DNA of 64,000 nucleotides from Bin80 sp965207565 (GCA_965207565.1 CBDBMQ010000024.1:147057-211056), one strand, 5' to 3'; shown: positions 38,613 through 48,022, numbered from the stretch's first letter. Notes: generated from the letters alone by a model not told the origin. A program made the numbers and translations.

Positions 38613-39467
38613 TCAGGCTATGCTGCGCAATACTCGAAAACCTGAGTTCCGCGCTGCCCATGCGCGAAGGTCCTGACTGAGCTTTGTCCTGTTCAGGTCA
38701 TTCCAATCAAACGACAGTCGCAGATAGGTCTTTATCATCTCGGGCCTTACATCTTGTATTTTGTTCGTGCCCAGCACGCTTCTCAAACCGAATGCCAGTA
38801 GTCCGACCATGTCCTTTCCGTAGCATATTAGCCAAGGCTTATTGACTAATAGTCGGTGAATAGATCTGAGATCATTCACAATGTTTGGACACGACAGGGC
38901 AGGGCACTGAGAGCGATTCATCACCTCTCGAACAAAAGCTTCAATATCAATTGCGAGTGAGTCTTTGTTGACACACTTTCTATACTCGAGCCCTTGAAAT
39001 CTCAGATTCAACTCCTCGCGGTGCGAATATAGACGCAGGCATCCAATCCAAACAGCTGTCGCAACCAGTATATCCCGAATATCCTTGCCAAATGCGGCGA
39101 TTTTTCGTGCGCTTCCCCATTCTACTAGGACACCATCAAGTGCAGAGGACCGGATCAGCAACGCCTCCAGGTCTACCGTTTCATGAACAATGATATTATC
39201 GCTCGACGGCCGATTGCCCTCGATGTGATCCAAGTCTGCATCCACTACACCAATTACTCCAGGAAAGCATACAGTTTCTAGTATGGTAACCACTTGAACA
39301 ACATTCTCTTTTCCGTCAGCTACCTCAATCCGACAGTCACCACAGTCCACAAATCGTTTAAAGAACAGTCGATCATCTCGACCTTCAACAATTAGGAAGC
39401 ATCCTTTGTGGAGTTGGCGCTTCAATCGGATCGCAGTAGCCTTGGTAGTCGGTGAGCGGCGACGCAT
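38613..39467 (-). CDS. DUF4435 TOPRIM-like nuclease, PARIS AriB-like (copy 2)
   Basis: 284 residues, clearly paralogous to 17238-18089: LIVEGRDDRLFFKRFVDC and GVIGVVDADLDHIEGN carry the same TOPRIM acidic residues. Its start overlaps the end of the ATPase gene by one base, tighter than copy 1. An independent PARIS-type locus about 21 kb from the first. Confidence 0.75.
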   Translation of the reverse strand: MRRRSPTTKATAIRLKRQLHKGCFLIVEGRDDRLFFKRFVDCGDCRIEVADGKENVVQVVTILETVCFPGVIGVVDADLDHIEGNRPSSDNIIVHETVDLEALLIRSSALDGVLVEWGSARKIAAFGKDIRDILVATAVWIGCLRLYSHREELNLRFQGLEYRKCVNKDSLAIDIEAFVREVMNRSQCPALSCPNIVNDLRSIHRLLVNKPWLICYGKDMVGLLAFGLRSVLGTNKIQDVRPEMIKTYLRLSFDWNDLNRTKLSQDLRAWAARNSGFRVLRSIA

Positions 39468-40801
39468 TAACCTTCGTTCCGACCGTGCAACTCAACGGCA
39501 AGATGCCATCTGTCTCCGATAATCTCGGGCGAATGCGTAGCAACAATCGCTCGAAAGCCGGAAAGCTTCGCCGCCTCTTCAAGATCCTCAAGCCACCGCT
39601 CTTGCCAAGCGACATGGAGCGAGATTTCAGGCTCATCAATGAGAATGAGGGAGTTGCTCGACGCACGGAACAACAACTCGTAAAGCATGACAAGTTCGTG
39701 CTGCTCTCCTGAGGAAAGTTGCTCTAAGTCCAAATTGGTGCCGTCGTCCTTAGCGACTCGCAACCCCTTTTTGCTCACCGCCACCTGTTTATGACAAAAG
39801 CGGGAGTTAACGATTCTCTTGAAGGTGCTTACTTTTTCATAAAGTTCGTCGAAGACCGCCAGTTTTTCTTTGGCATCCGCTGCATAAACCGCAAGCACGC
39901 TTCGCTGCGATTCATCTACGAGATCCAGATCAGGAATCTCCAAGTCGAGTTGCTCTTCTGCCAAAAGGCCTACGTCTTCCAGCTGCGAGAGTTTCTGGTC
40001 AATCGCGTCGAGGTCTTTACGCAACGTTTCAACCGAACCATTCGATTGCCTGCGGTCGGCGTCCACCAAACGCGCGGGAAAGGTGCGGTCACGCGACTGA
40101 GACAATGCTCCGTACTTAGCGTTTGAATCCTTGATATGATGGGCAAGCTGTTGGGAACAGTAACTCACGGTGCGTTCCGTATTGACTGTCCGGCCGTGCC
40201 CTCGCTGTCGGGATATGCGGGTCAAGCGCTCAGTATTGATCAAGCGTACCGCAATGGAGTGCCGTAAATCCTGCAGCCAATCGGGGCTCGGCAATGCGCC
40301 ACTTCGAAAACCATGAGGGAGTTCATCTCCGAAGTCTATTAGTACGTCGTCGAGATCAAGTATAGATCCCGTCTCAATGTTGTGCCATTCGCGAAAACCA
40401 ACTCGATTAAGTACCGGTATGAATTCCTCAACAGCAGACATTGGAAACCCTGGGCCATTCTGGTCGACCAAGCCTCCGGGAAGATCAAAGGTCTCGGTTA
40501 CACCACCTCGGTGACAGGTCAATGTCAGCGGCAATTGATCTCCACCACGGTGGCGGTTCGCCGTAGCTCTTTTTGCAATCAAGCGCGCCCCGTCATCAAA
40601 CGAAACATCAACTTTTCGAAACGGCATACTCGCAAGGCGATTTATTGGTTGGTTAAACAACATGTCAATGAGCTTCAGAGTCGTGGTCTTGCCGAAGCCA
40701 TTCGGACCGATTACGAGCATGATTCGCTCGTCGGTGCCAAATGCGAGATCGTGATCAAAGTCGTCGAACAAACCTTTAACGCGGACACGATCGATATTCA
40801 T
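39467..40801 (-). CDS. AAA/ABC-type ATPase, PARIS AriA-like (copy 2)
   Basis: About 444 residues from MNIDRVRVKG at 40801 (matching copy 1), with an in-frame ATG at 40813 also possible. Walker A reads GPNGFGKTT, with Phe where copy 1 has Ser. The signature LSSGEQHELVM, Walker B LILIDEPEISLH and VATHSPEII are conserved. The substitution next to GKT is tolerated in some P-loops, but its effect is unknown. The 330 bp upstream hold no gene. Confidence 0.8.
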   Translation of the reverse strand: MNIDRVRVKGLFDDFDHDLAFGTDERIMLVIGPNGFGKTTTLKLIDMLFNQPINRLASMPFRKVDVSFDDGARLIAKRATANRHRGGDQLPLTLTCHRGGVTETFDLPGGLVDQNGPGFPMSAVEEFIPVLNRVGFREWHNIETGSILDLDDVLIDFGDELPHGFRSGALPSPDWLQDLRHSIAVRLINTERLTRISRQRGHGRTVNTERTVSYCSQQLAHHIKDSNAKYGALSQSRDRTFPARLVDADRRQSNGSVETLRKDLDAIDQKLSQLEDVGLLAEEQLDLEIPDLDLVDESQRSVLAVYAADAKEKLAVFDELYEKVSTFKRIVNSRFCHKQVAVSKKGLRVAKDDGTNLDLEQLSSGEQHELVMLYELLFRASSNSLILIDEPEISLHVAWQERWLEDLEEAAKLSGFRAIVATHSPEIIGDRWHLAVELHGRNEG

Positions 40802-41129
40802 GGTGACCTCCAATTTGTAACGCCTATGTGCCGAGACCGACCGGAAGATAACGAAACCATGACTCGAATCCCCCGATCCGGTTCACCCCACGTACAGAAT
40901 CAGGTGCCAAAGGTTTCAAGTATTCTCTCTCGTTTGAATAAAGAAAATTTGATTCTATCCCTATTTATGTGGAATGATTAACTTTGGGTAAACCAAGTTG
41001 CTCATATCTTCCATTCTAGCTCTGACTTCTTTCCTCCGCGTGTAGGTCAGGGGATTCCGTGAAACTGATCTCCGCATCAACAAGTACACTAGGCGAGGAA
41101 ACTATTTAACTGAGAGCTTATTATATTGG

Positions 41130-41462
41130 ATGTCAGAGATAACCAACCCTGACGAGGTAAATTTAACTACACGCGCTTTCACTTTACTTCGTAGGTTGAG
41201 TGAGGATGGCAAGTTGACACCAGAAGAAATACACGAACTTTTACAGACCCAAAAGAAAATGGCATCTTCAGAGTTGATTCCCCAACTACAGAATAGCCTG
41301 GAAAGTTTGGGTAACCGGATAGATTCTGTCAGTGAAAAATTAGACAGTTACAAGGAAGCGACGAACAGCAAGTTGGATGCTCAGAACAGTAAGTATCATG
41401 TCTTGATCGTCATCATTTCCATAATCGGTGCTGCACTGACGATTGCGCTCGCAATCAGCTGA
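41130..41462 (+). CDS. Small coiled-coil protein with C-terminal membrane anchor
   Basis: 110 residues. The N-terminus has a short HTH-like helical part (TRAFTLLRRLSEDGKLTPEE), the middle is a coiled coil (LQNSLESLGNRIDSVSEKL), and the C-terminus is one hydrophobic helix (VLIVIISIIGAALTIALAI). The topology suggests a tail-anchored cytoplasmic protein. Monocistronic and unrecognised. Confidence 0.55.
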   Translation: MSEITNPDEVNLTTRAFTLLRRLSEDGKLTPEEIHELLQTQKKMASSELIPQLQNSLESLGNRIDSVSEKLDSYKEATNSKLDAQNSKYHVLIVIISIIGAALTIALAIS

Positions 41463-41599
41463 TAAAGTCTGGGCCTTTCAGATCGTTTGGCCAGCGAATT
41501 GTCGAACCTTAAAATAGCCGGTTTTTCATTAGCCGGTCCTGCTTGGTCGGGGAAGAGCCTTTTAAGGAGTGGAGTGTCAAATCTTAGTTCAAGTTCTTC

Positions 41600-41661
41600 G
41601 TGCGCTGCGGAAAGGCGCTTTCCTGTGGCGTGCCCCCCACACACCTGTCGCTCCGGTTGGT
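41600..41661 (+). mobile_element. 5' fragment of a group II intron (intron 1 type)
   Basis: GTGCGCTGCGGAAAGGCGC and the following 45 bp match the 5' end of intron 1 (minus strand from 17107), then similarity stops. The rest of that intron is absent nearby, so this is a truncated insertion or deletion remnant. Confidence 0.7.
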
Positions 41662-41698
41662 TGCATATTCCGATGATATGGACCACCCATTCCGGGCG

Positions 41699-41722
41699 AA
41701 GTGGACCACTTGGATCGGAATA
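41699..41722. repeat. IS-end-like repeat shared with 53992-54015
   Basis: The stretch around GGACCACTTGGATCGGAATA recurs with two or three differences at about 53992 (GGCCCACTCGGATCGGAATA). The form resembles terminal repeats of IS21-type elements, but no transposase is next to either copy. Confidence 0.4.
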
Positions 41723-41829
41723 CGCAGCCAAAAAAATAGTCCACTAAAACACATTTTCTGACCTTAACTTTATTCTTCGTTTAATCGTGGGTATTCTCTA
41801 TTTCACTTGTTGACCTCGGGGGATGCCCC

Positions 41830-42000
41830 ACGCCTCCTGCGACCCATCTACGAGATTCAGATCGGGAATCTCGTAGCCCCGGACCACTCCCCTGTCAAAA
41901 GGCCAAGTCTTCCAGTCGCAGGCGTTTCTGGTCAGTCACGTCGAAGTCTTCACGCAACGTTTCAACCGAACCATTCGATTGCTTGCGGTCGGCGGAGGTA
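41830..42000 (-). pseudogene. Relic of a third PARIS-type ATPase gene
   Basis: About 170 bp align with the coiled-coil region of ATPase copy 2 (39905-40060), including CAACGTTTCAACCGAACCAT and flanking blocks, with indels that destroy the frame. It directly abuts the methyltransferase gene, suggesting that a third ATPase/DUF4435 locus was lost or recombined here. Confidence 0.7.
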
Positions 42001-42016
42001 AAACACCCCTCAGTAC

Positions 42017-43189
42017 TCAAACAGCAGGCCGTAAGGTCAGCACCGTTTCAGTACGAATGCGGGTATCCAGGGCGTTCTTCCCATCACCCGGCGGTGGCAA
42101 GTAACGCCGGCGTGCCGGTATTTCACGGATTCTTCGGCTCTGGATTCTGAATCCGTTCCCGATAGCCAAAGCCTCAATAAGTTGCGCGTTATTGACTCTA
42201 TCCCCACGAATGAACGAATTGCCGAGAACCATAACAACGTACCCACTCTTCTTGACGGTTCTGTAGACTTGCCGAAGAACTGCCTCCATGTCAACCGCGT
42301 ATCGCCGAATCCATCCCAGATGCCGCGAACCGATGGTTGAGCCGTCAGCCCGACTCACATAAGGCGAGATCTTGGGTGAATTCGGATGGCGGGGCATGAT
42401 TCGTTCTGCCCCCACGTTGGAGGCACGTGTCTTCCTTAGTGACGCCATCACATACCCCATCCACACCAAGGATAATTTATGACCCCTTATGTAATCAATT
42501 GCGTTGAGATATGGTGGCGACGTAAGTACCAGATCAAATTCATTGTCGCCTATTCCATCGAGAGTACGTGCGTCACCAAGCCGAATGGAAGCCTCGCCAA
42601 CGATACGTTCTGGTCGAAGTCGACGGGCGACTAGCTGAGCGGCCCTTCGGAACCCGGCATAGACGTCGAAATCGTTTTCCTCGGCGACCCTATGCGGTCG
42701 GCTGTGGGATGTATCCCGCGCCAACGAGGCCATCATTTCCTTTGACACAATAATCCGGCTAAGTGCAATCATCAAAGCGGGCTTTGTCGGCGCATCATAC
42801 CGTCGTAGCACCGTCGTGAGCCGCGCAAGTTCATCTTCCTGTTTAGCTGCAAACCAATACGAGATAAACTCTCGTGTTTCCAGATCGGTCGGTCGCTGCA
42901 CGGTACTGGGATGGAGTGACTCTGCTTTCTGGATCAGGTCCGCCGCATCGACAATGATTGTCTCTGGATCTAAACGACTTGTCCATACCTGCGACATCAT
43001 CACCGCCAGTGGATCAATGTCCACACCGACACACTTATGACCCGCTTCCACGACCGCACGGGGAACCGTCCCGGAACCACACATTGGATCAAGGACCCGC
43101 CCACCCGTAGGTACGAATTTGAGCGCCTCGCGTACAAGCTCCGGCGCCATACGTGCCGGAAATGGATGTATGGTCGTGAGTTTCATCAC
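42017..43189 (-). CDS. N4/N6 DNA methyltransferase
   Basis: 390 residues. An AdoMet-binding motif I (DPMCGSGT) is near the N-terminus and the catalytic TSPPYLNAIDY near residue 225, so motif I precedes motif IV. TSPPY is the amino-methyltransferase form and favours N4-cytosine or N6-adenine. An IDPLAVMMSQ motif II-like segment follows motif I. It overlaps the upstream gene by 4 bp. No cognate nuclease is evident, so it may be solitary or part of an incomplete defence locus. Confidence 0.85.
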   Translation of the reverse strand: MMKLTTIHPFPARMAPELVREALKFVPTGGRVLDPMCGSGTVPRAVVEAGHKCVGVDIDPLAVMMSQVWTSRLDPETIIVDAADLIQKAESLHPSTVQRPTDLETREFISYWFAAKQEDELARLTTVLRRYDAPTKPALMIALSRIIVSKEMMASLARDTSHSRPHRVAEENDFDVYAGFRRAAQLVARRLRPERIVGEASIRLGDARTLDGIGDNEFDLVLTSPPYLNAIDYIRGHKLSLVWMGYVMASLRKTRASNVGAERIMPRHPNSPKISPYVSRADGSTIGSRHLGWIRRYAVDMEAVLRQVYRTVKKSGYVVMVLGNSFIRGDRVNNAQLIEALAIGNGFRIQSRRIREIPARRRYLPPPGDGKNALDTRIRTETVLTLRPAV

Positions 43190-43509
43190 TCGGAAACTCC
43201 TCCCTGAACGTGTTCATCCGGCGAATCCAGCGTTCCAATCTGGCGGCGGAGCTCCGCCAAAATCTGGTCGCCTGTCTGATGCATGACAACATCATCAGAA
43301 TCGCCTATCTGAAGCCATCTCTCCCCAACAATAATCTCCACTGCCTTCAGGCGGGCACTCAGTCGCTCCGGCGAGAATTCCTCTAGGCCCGGGGTTTTAG
43401 CACGGGCAACCTTGACATTCGGAACAGCCTTTGTGTCACTCTTCAAGCGCTCAAGTGCACTAATCAAGGTGGCGAGGGGAACTTCATTCTCCGAGAATCT
43501 GTGCTGCAT
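43186..43509 (-). CDS. Small protein coupled to the methyltransferase, 5' end at an IS
   Basis: 107 residues, unrecognised, mostly helical (LATLISALERLKSDTKAVPN; RLSARLKAVEIIVGERWLQI). The stop overlaps the methyltransferase ATG. The frame is open upstream to the ISL3 copy 2 boundary at 43536 (NVNQWIDD before the ATG), so the insertion may have removed the true start and promoter. Confidence 0.6.
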   Translation of the reverse strand: MQHRFSENEVPLATLISALERLKSDTKAVPNVKVARAKTPGLEEFSPERLSARLKAVEIIVGERWLQIGDSDDVVMHQTGDQILAELRRQIGTLDSPDEHVQGGVSE

Positions 43510-43536
43510 GTCATCGATCCACTGGTTTACATTTGT

Positions 43537-44521
43537 GGCTCTTCGCTTTTATGAGTGGGTAGCTTGTTTTTGGAAGCCTTCCGGGTACAGATCCAGTCCA
43601 CCGAGATAGAAGTAAATTGCATTGATAAACCGCTGTTTGTTTCGAAATCCACGAGCACGAATCTTGACGGTTTTGATGCGGCTGTTGATGCTTTCGGCTG
43701 GGCCATTGCTGACCTTTAAGACCACTGCATTGATAATCCCCCACAAATGATTCTTGATGGTTTTCGCGGCTTCTTTCATCGGTTCCAGTCGGCAACGCAT
43801 GGCCCAGGACAACCACCCTTCCCATCCTTTGCGTGCCCAAGTGGGACTAACATAATGCCATAACTTCTGGGATAATTCCTTGATGGCCCACGCACAAGCT
43901 GTTTTCAGCGAACTGGTCTTTAACTGGTTGAATCGTTTCTTTTGCCGCGCAGACATATTTTTCGTATTGGTCAGCCAATCATACTTGGTTCCAGTGAGAT
44001 CGTAGATGTCTTCTTTCCGCAATTCTCGGTTCTCTAGCCGACGGACTTTATCCACGGCATCGCTAATGTATTTGGCCACATGAAAGCGATCAAATGCAAT
44101 CTTTTTTTCTGCGCCGGGAACCCACGCTTTCGTGGCACTGATATACGCGGGCCACATATCCATGCTGACGCTTTCAATGGCGTCCAACTGCTCCGCAGAA
44201 CATCCATCATAATACCCGATCAAACTGGCCATTGTCCGACCCTCCCCGACATACAGCACGGTTGCCGTGTCTGGATTGGACACCACAGTGATGTAATTGT
44301 GACCTTTCTTATAAGAGGTCTCATCGACACAGAGATGCGCGATCAGTTCCTCTTTTTTGCGGGCACGTCCTCGCAGTACCGCACGCTCCATAATGTTGGC
44401 GATCATCGTCCAACTGACTCCCATCCTGCAGGCCACCGTTGAAATACTGGTGGCATCCAGCAACTAATTAATGACCTTCGCTTCAAACGCTACCGTAAAA
44501 CGCACGCGCTCATCCGCCTAG
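43537..44521 (-). pseudogene. ISL3-family transposase copy 2, truncated and with a TAG
   Basis: From the GGCTCTTCGC terminus at 43537 this is nearly identical to ISL3 copy 1. The open frame covers 44463-43549. A TAG replaces the Trp codon of VINWLL just upstream, and the 5' quarter of the gene beyond about 44521 is missing, replaced by a group II intron fragment. Confidence 0.9.
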
Positions 44522-44522
44522 G

Positions 44523-44698
44523 CCTGCCCAAATGATAAATATTTCGATGCTCAATAGCTCCGGCTACATGCACCGCTGTCAACGCTTCATGTTGGTTCTC
44601 ACGAAACAACATGCATGACTCGCAGAGATATGTGATAGGTTGCATCTTCATAACGCAGGACTTTCACCCGCTACACTTTGCCAGTTAGCCTGGCGCAC
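44523..44698 (-). mobile_element. 5' part of a twintron-type group II intron
   Basis: Reading the minus strand from 44698, GTGCGCCAGGCTAACTGG and the next ~175 nt match the 5' domains of introns 2 and 3. It stops where the truncated ISL3 begins. A fragment with half of domain V plus domain VI of the same family sits at 48246, on the wrong side to be its simple 3' half. Confidence 0.75.
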
Positions 44699-44699
44699 A

Positions 44700-44794
44700 A
44701 ACTTTCTTTTTCAAACGAGTGTGCGCCCTGCAAAATTTCACACGTTTTGTAGCATGGGAGAGGTGTGTGTGAAACTTTCTTTTTCAAACGAGTT
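44700..44794. repeat. Pair of 22-bp direct repeats, 73 bp apart
   Basis: AAACTTTCTTTTTCAAACGA (plus GT) occurs at 44700-44721 and 44773-44794. The spacer holds a near-palindrome (AAAATTTCACACGTTTT). The first repeat touches the intron 5' boundary, so it may be a duplicated target flank or a binding-site pair. Confidence 0.6.
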
Positions 44795-44923
44795 GTCGCT
44801 GAACACTAACTAACTTTGGGGTCCCCCCTCCCTGACAGCTGGGATACCATTCGTAACGAGCTCAACAAGGTCAAACGAATTACGACCGTGAATACTGGCA
44901 GGATGGATATGTAGGTTACTAGG

Positions 44924-45091
44924 ATGACTAGACCGGAATTGATGAATATGTTGGTCGAATCGTTGCGCGAGCTGGCGCGGGCGCGCGATGGGTTGAATGC
45001 GCTGCAGACACGGATCGGCGTAGTCCGTGAATCGATCGAAACTCACGGGCGCAGGCTGAAGGAACTGTATCGGATACTTTCGGACAGTTAG
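44924..45091 (+). CDS. 55-residue helical mini-protein upstream of module A
   Basis: Starts MTRPELMNMLVESLRELARA and ends RRLKELYRILSDS, with heptad-like leucines throughout. It precedes duplicated module A on the same strand, and the sequence around its stop (CGGACAGTTAG) reappears before module B at 48293, without the rest of the gene. Its small size makes it uncertain. The protein-like pattern and strand support it. Confidence 0.4.
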   Translation: MTRPELMNMLVESLRELARARDGLNALQTRIGVVRESIETHGRRLKELYRILSDS

Positions 45092-45255
45092 ATGTCTGGA
45101 CTTTCGCGCCAGATCAACGGATGTCTTTGCTACAGCGAGCTGCTTTCGGACAGCTTATTGCTATATCTGTCCATTTGTCTGGGATCGCGAATATTAGTGT
45201 CAGTCACGCCGGCAACTAAGTGTCCGGCAGCAATCTTAACGAAATCAATGGAATC

Positions 45256-45630
45256 ATGTTGGGAATGATTAGCAATGCAAGGGATTATCTGGGTGAAAGA
45301 CTATTCAGTCTGCAGCAAGAAATGTTGCTGCTGCGCAAAATCGTAATGTGGGCGCTGGATACTGAACTGAAGGGGCGCGCAGATACGCAGCTGAATCAAA
45401 GACGGGTACTCATGTATCTGGCTGTACGCGTAGAAATGTCGAATATGCGGGTGAGGTTTGGCGTAGTCGACTTGGCGCTGGACTTGGGAATGGAGCAACG
45501 GACAGTGCGGCAGACGCTGGACAAGTTGGAATCACAGGGCTTGATAACGCGGTCGTATACTGGGACAGTGAGGCGCAAGTATAAGATCGAATATGTATCG
45601 CGCAATAACGGAATATCTGCAGGGGCTTGA
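45256..45630 (+). CDS. Winged-helix protein of module A (Sel1 tail frameshifted)
   Basis: About 124 residues from ATG 45256. An N-terminal helical part (MISNARDYLGERLFSLQQEM) precedes a winged-helix domain (VVDLALDLGMEQRTVRQTLD, then KLESQGLITRSYTGTVR). In copy B the protein continues into a Sel1 repeat. Here two one-base deletions relative to copy B (about 45623 and 45672) end translation at 45630 and leave the Sel1 region (to about 45793) unread. It could still act as a DNA-binding regulator of its module. Confidence 0.65.
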   Translation: MLGMISNARDYLGERLFSLQQEMLLLRKIVMWALDTELKGRADTQLNQRRVLMYLAVRVEMSNMRVRFGVVDLALDLGMEQRTVRQTLDKLESQGLITRSYTGTVRRKYKIEYVSRNNGISAGA

Positions 45631-46025
45631 GGTTGTGTAGGGACAGCTACGCGGACGTCCGTGATGCACAGGCAGGGTGGGGCACGCCTACTGGTTCGGG
45701 CGCGGCGTGGAGAAAGACGAAGAGCAAGCCGTGCAATGGTTCAGGAAGGTGGCAGAACAGGGACACTCCGAGGCGCAGAAACTCCTTGAGTAGCCCGAGC
45801 TTCATTGGGGAACGTCTTTTTGATCGTCCCGACAACCCCTCCCAGAAGGAGATTCCTGCTACTTGAAGGAATCACTCCAGAGTCACGGAATCTAGCTACC
45901 TGCCTCTGCGCTGTATCTTTCAGGAACCACAAAGTCCTGAATTTGTCCAATATGATTCATAGAAGTGGATCATACGAGTTGTCTGCATAATCCAGCAGCC
46001 ATGACCTTAACAGCGTCTCAGTTCC

Positions 46026-47234
46026 ATGCGTAAATCCAGGCGTTCAGTTCATTCCCGCCAGCCTATTCGGATTTCCGACCGCGGGCCCGCCAAATATTTT
46101 CATGGGCGAAAAAAGATATTACGTGATTTTCAAGAACTTGTGGAGGACGCGGAGAAGATGAAAACGGGTACGACCTTCCTCATTCAAGGGGCGCCTGGCG
46201 CGGGAAAGAGTGCACTCCTTGGTGAATGCGAAAAATTGGCCCAGAGTCAGGGATGGAAGACTGTGGAGATAAAACCGCCTGCCTTTTGGGATCCAAGTGC
46301 ATTACGTGACTTTATTGGTTTGAGGAAATTTTCTATTACGGGCGGATCTCTGCAAATCGGCCCGAAAAACATTGCAAGTGCTGCAATTAATGTCGACTGG
46401 TCTCGCAAGACCATTCTAAAAATGCTTGGATATGGAAAACAGCCATTACTCCTCACTTTGGATGAAGCGCAAACACTGGGGACGGGCAATGCTCCCCCTT
46501 CCGACCACACTGGGACGGCAATCAATGTACTTGATGCGATTCACAACGGAAAATTGAACAAACCCGTCATCCTGGCCGCGGCTGGTCTGGGAACGACGGC
46601 GCAGGCCTTTGGATCATTGGGGATTTCGAGGTTTGAGGGGGAATCTTTTATAGAGTTGGACGCATTGGGGAAGGATGCTACGCGCGCGGTACTCCATGAC
46701 TGGCTCACGAAGGAAGGTGGGGCGAAAGGAGATCCTGAGAAATGGATCCATGCCATCGCTCGGGAAACGCATGGATGGCCGCAACATATCGTGTCGTATG
46801 TAAAACCCGCATTGAAGCAACTGGTGACCGATGAAAGGGCTATGACCACCGAGGGGCTAAATACCGTTCTGGAAGCGGGGTGTGTCCTTCGGGAAGCGTA
46901 TTATGAGCAACGGGCAGCCGGGTTGAGTAGAAAAAAACGCCATAGTCTGGCAAAAATAATTGCGAGTGTCCCGTTAGAAGACGGTCTGGATCAAGAAGAT
47001 ATCATAGCATCTCTAGCACAGGAGTACGGTGAAGCGGAAGCGAAGAATCTGTTTGACCGAGCCCGGCACAAAGGTATTCTGTACGAGCGCAGGGGGGTCT
47101 ATGCGGTCCCCATCCCTTCCATGCATCATTGGTTGGTGTCCAATTATGCTCATATCCAGATCAAATCCCCGCACGAGGCACAGACGACTCGTGGATCTAG
47201 AGGCAAAAGTTTTAGCAGGAATTTAGAGCGGTAA
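46026..47234 (+). CDS. AAA+ ATPase of module A (AAA_16/ORC-like)
   Basis: 402 residues. RGPAKYFHGRKKILRDFQEL precedes Walker A (IQGAPGAGKSALLGE, about 56-70), Walker B (PLLLTLDEAQTLG, about 140) and a sensor-like VILAAAGLG. The C-terminal third (IVSYVKPALKQL onward) looks like a winged or helical lid ending NYAHIQIKSPHE. It resembles AAA_16/STAND-type switch ATPases. Residues about 285-365 differ strongly from copy B although both flanks are nearly identical. It probably acts with the winged-helix protein and the downstream cysteine-rich chain. Confidence 0.75.
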   Translation: MRKSRRSVHSRQPIRISDRGPAKYFHGRKKILRDFQELVEDAEKMKTGTTFLIQGAPGAGKSALLGECEKLAQSQGWKTVEIKPPAFWDPSALRDFIGLRKFSITGGSLQIGPKNIASAAINVDWSRKTILKMLGYGKQPLLLTLDEAQTLGTGNAPPSDHTGTAINVLDAIHNGKLNKPVILAAAGLGTTAQAFGSLGISRFEGESFIELDALGKDATRAVLHDWLTKEGGAKGDPEKWIHAIARETHGWPQHIVSYVKPALKQLVTDERAMTTEGLNTVLEAGCVLREAYYEQRAAGLSRKKRHSLAKIIASVPLEDGLDQEDIIASLAQEYGEAEAKNLFDRARHKGILYERRGVYAVPIPSMHHWLVSNYAHIQIKSPHEAQTTRGSRGKSFSRNLER

Positions 47235-47444
47235 CACATCCATGTTCTGCATGAGAACTGAATGGAGCCTTGGCGGGGGCCGGGCCGGTTTTTGCCAATT
47301 CCCTGGAAGTTGGCGAAAAGTACTGAAATGTCCAATTATGGGCCAATTTCGCTATTTTCGGCCCCTGTAACCCCCTCTAATTTTGTCTAGATTGAGACTT
47401 TGCGTACTACCCCATCGATCTAGGAAGGATTAGCGACCGCAACG

Positions 47445-47678
47445 ATGGGGGTGCGCGAGACACGCAGCGTTGATGCTGAAATTGGGCAGGGAAGGGGTAT
47501 TCCTGGAAGTTCTGAAAAGTTGCAGGCGCATAGTTCGGGCAGGTATATCCCGGATGACTATATCGTATGCAAGTTCTGTAAGGTCGCAATCGAACCGGTA
47601 CTGGAATGCGCTTTCTGTGGTATGGTGAAGTGCTATGTATGTGATCGATGCTTCGTATGTGAGGTAACCGATGAGTGA
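47445..47678 (+). CDS. Cysteine-rich mini-protein 1
   Basis: 77 residues; the last 40 hold eight Cys in CxxC-type pairs (CKFC, CAFC, CYVC, CFVC), a treble-clef or zinc-ribbon-like pattern. It ends EVTDE. AAGGA lies about 16 bp before the ATG. Its TGA overlaps the next start within ATGAGTGA, so translation of the chain is coupled. Unrecognised family. Confidence 0.6.
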   Translation: MGVRETRSVDAEIGQGRGIPGSSEKLQAHSSGRYIPDDYIVCKFCKVAIEPVLECAFCGMVKCYVCDRCFVCEVTDE

Positions 47679-47844
47679 TAGGATTATCCCATATGAGGGG
47701 GTATGCGAGGACTGCGGCGCGGAAATATGCGACCGCTGTATCTGTACGTACGAATACTGCGGCAATGATGGCACCGGTGACGGTTCATGTATGAATCTGT
47801 GCTTGGTATGCGGTTACTGTGAATGCGAGGTGATGGATGAGTAA
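47671..47844 (+). CDS. Cysteine-rich mini-protein 2
   Basis: 57 residues, 11 of them Cys (VCEDCGAEICDRCIC ... CLVCGYCECEVMDE). Starts inside the stop of mini-protein 1 and ends in the start of mini-protein 3 (ATGAGTAA). Same CECEV-DE terminus as mini-protein 1. Likely metal-binding. Function unknown. Confidence 0.6.
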   Translation: MSDRIIPYEGVCEDCGAEICDRCICTYEYCGNDGTGDGSCMNLCLVCGYCECEVMDE

Positions 47845-48022
47845 GATGGAATGCGAGTTCTGTGGTTCGGAAATACTTGCGATTACATGGTGTCTGGACT
47901 GCGGCTTTATTAACTGCGAGGCTTGCGGAATATGCGAATGCAAGGTGGAAAGCGGTACGTACTGTGAGGACTATTGTCACGTACGTTGCCTCTGCAAAGA
48001 TAGTGAGGTGGCGGATGAGTAA
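47837..48022 (+). CDS. Cysteine-rich mini-protein 3
   Basis: 61 residues with 12 Cys (MECEFCGSEI, WCLDCGFINCEACGICECK, CHVRCLC). Starts at ATGAGTAA over the previous stop and ends SEVADE with the same overlap onto a 13-codon frame (48015-48056, MSKMPGMRMWGER) that bridges to mini-protein 4. CxxC spacing again suggests zinc knuckles. Confidence 0.6.
   Translation: MSKMECEFCGSEILAITWCLDCGFINCEACGICECKVESGTYCEDYCHVRCLCKDSEVADE

Larger units (their letters stand above)
45144..47408 (+). repeat. Duplicated module, copy A
   Basis: About 2.27 kb from CGGACAGCTTATTGCTATAT to GATTGAGACTTTGCGTAC is repeated at 48360-50626. Both copies hold a winged-helix/Sel1 gene, an AAA+ ATPase gene and identical-looking 3' flanks, in the same order and strand. 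Similarity is very high except within a block of the ATPase gene and two indels in the Sel1 part of copy A. Confidence 0.9.

Noticed and set aside
41396..41731. Minus-strand frame containing intron-end sequence
   Set aside because: It crosses the tail-anchored protein gene and an intron fragment in antisense; no coding signal of its own.
44700..44794. CRISPR array
   Set aside because: Only two repeat units, no further spacers and no cas genes.
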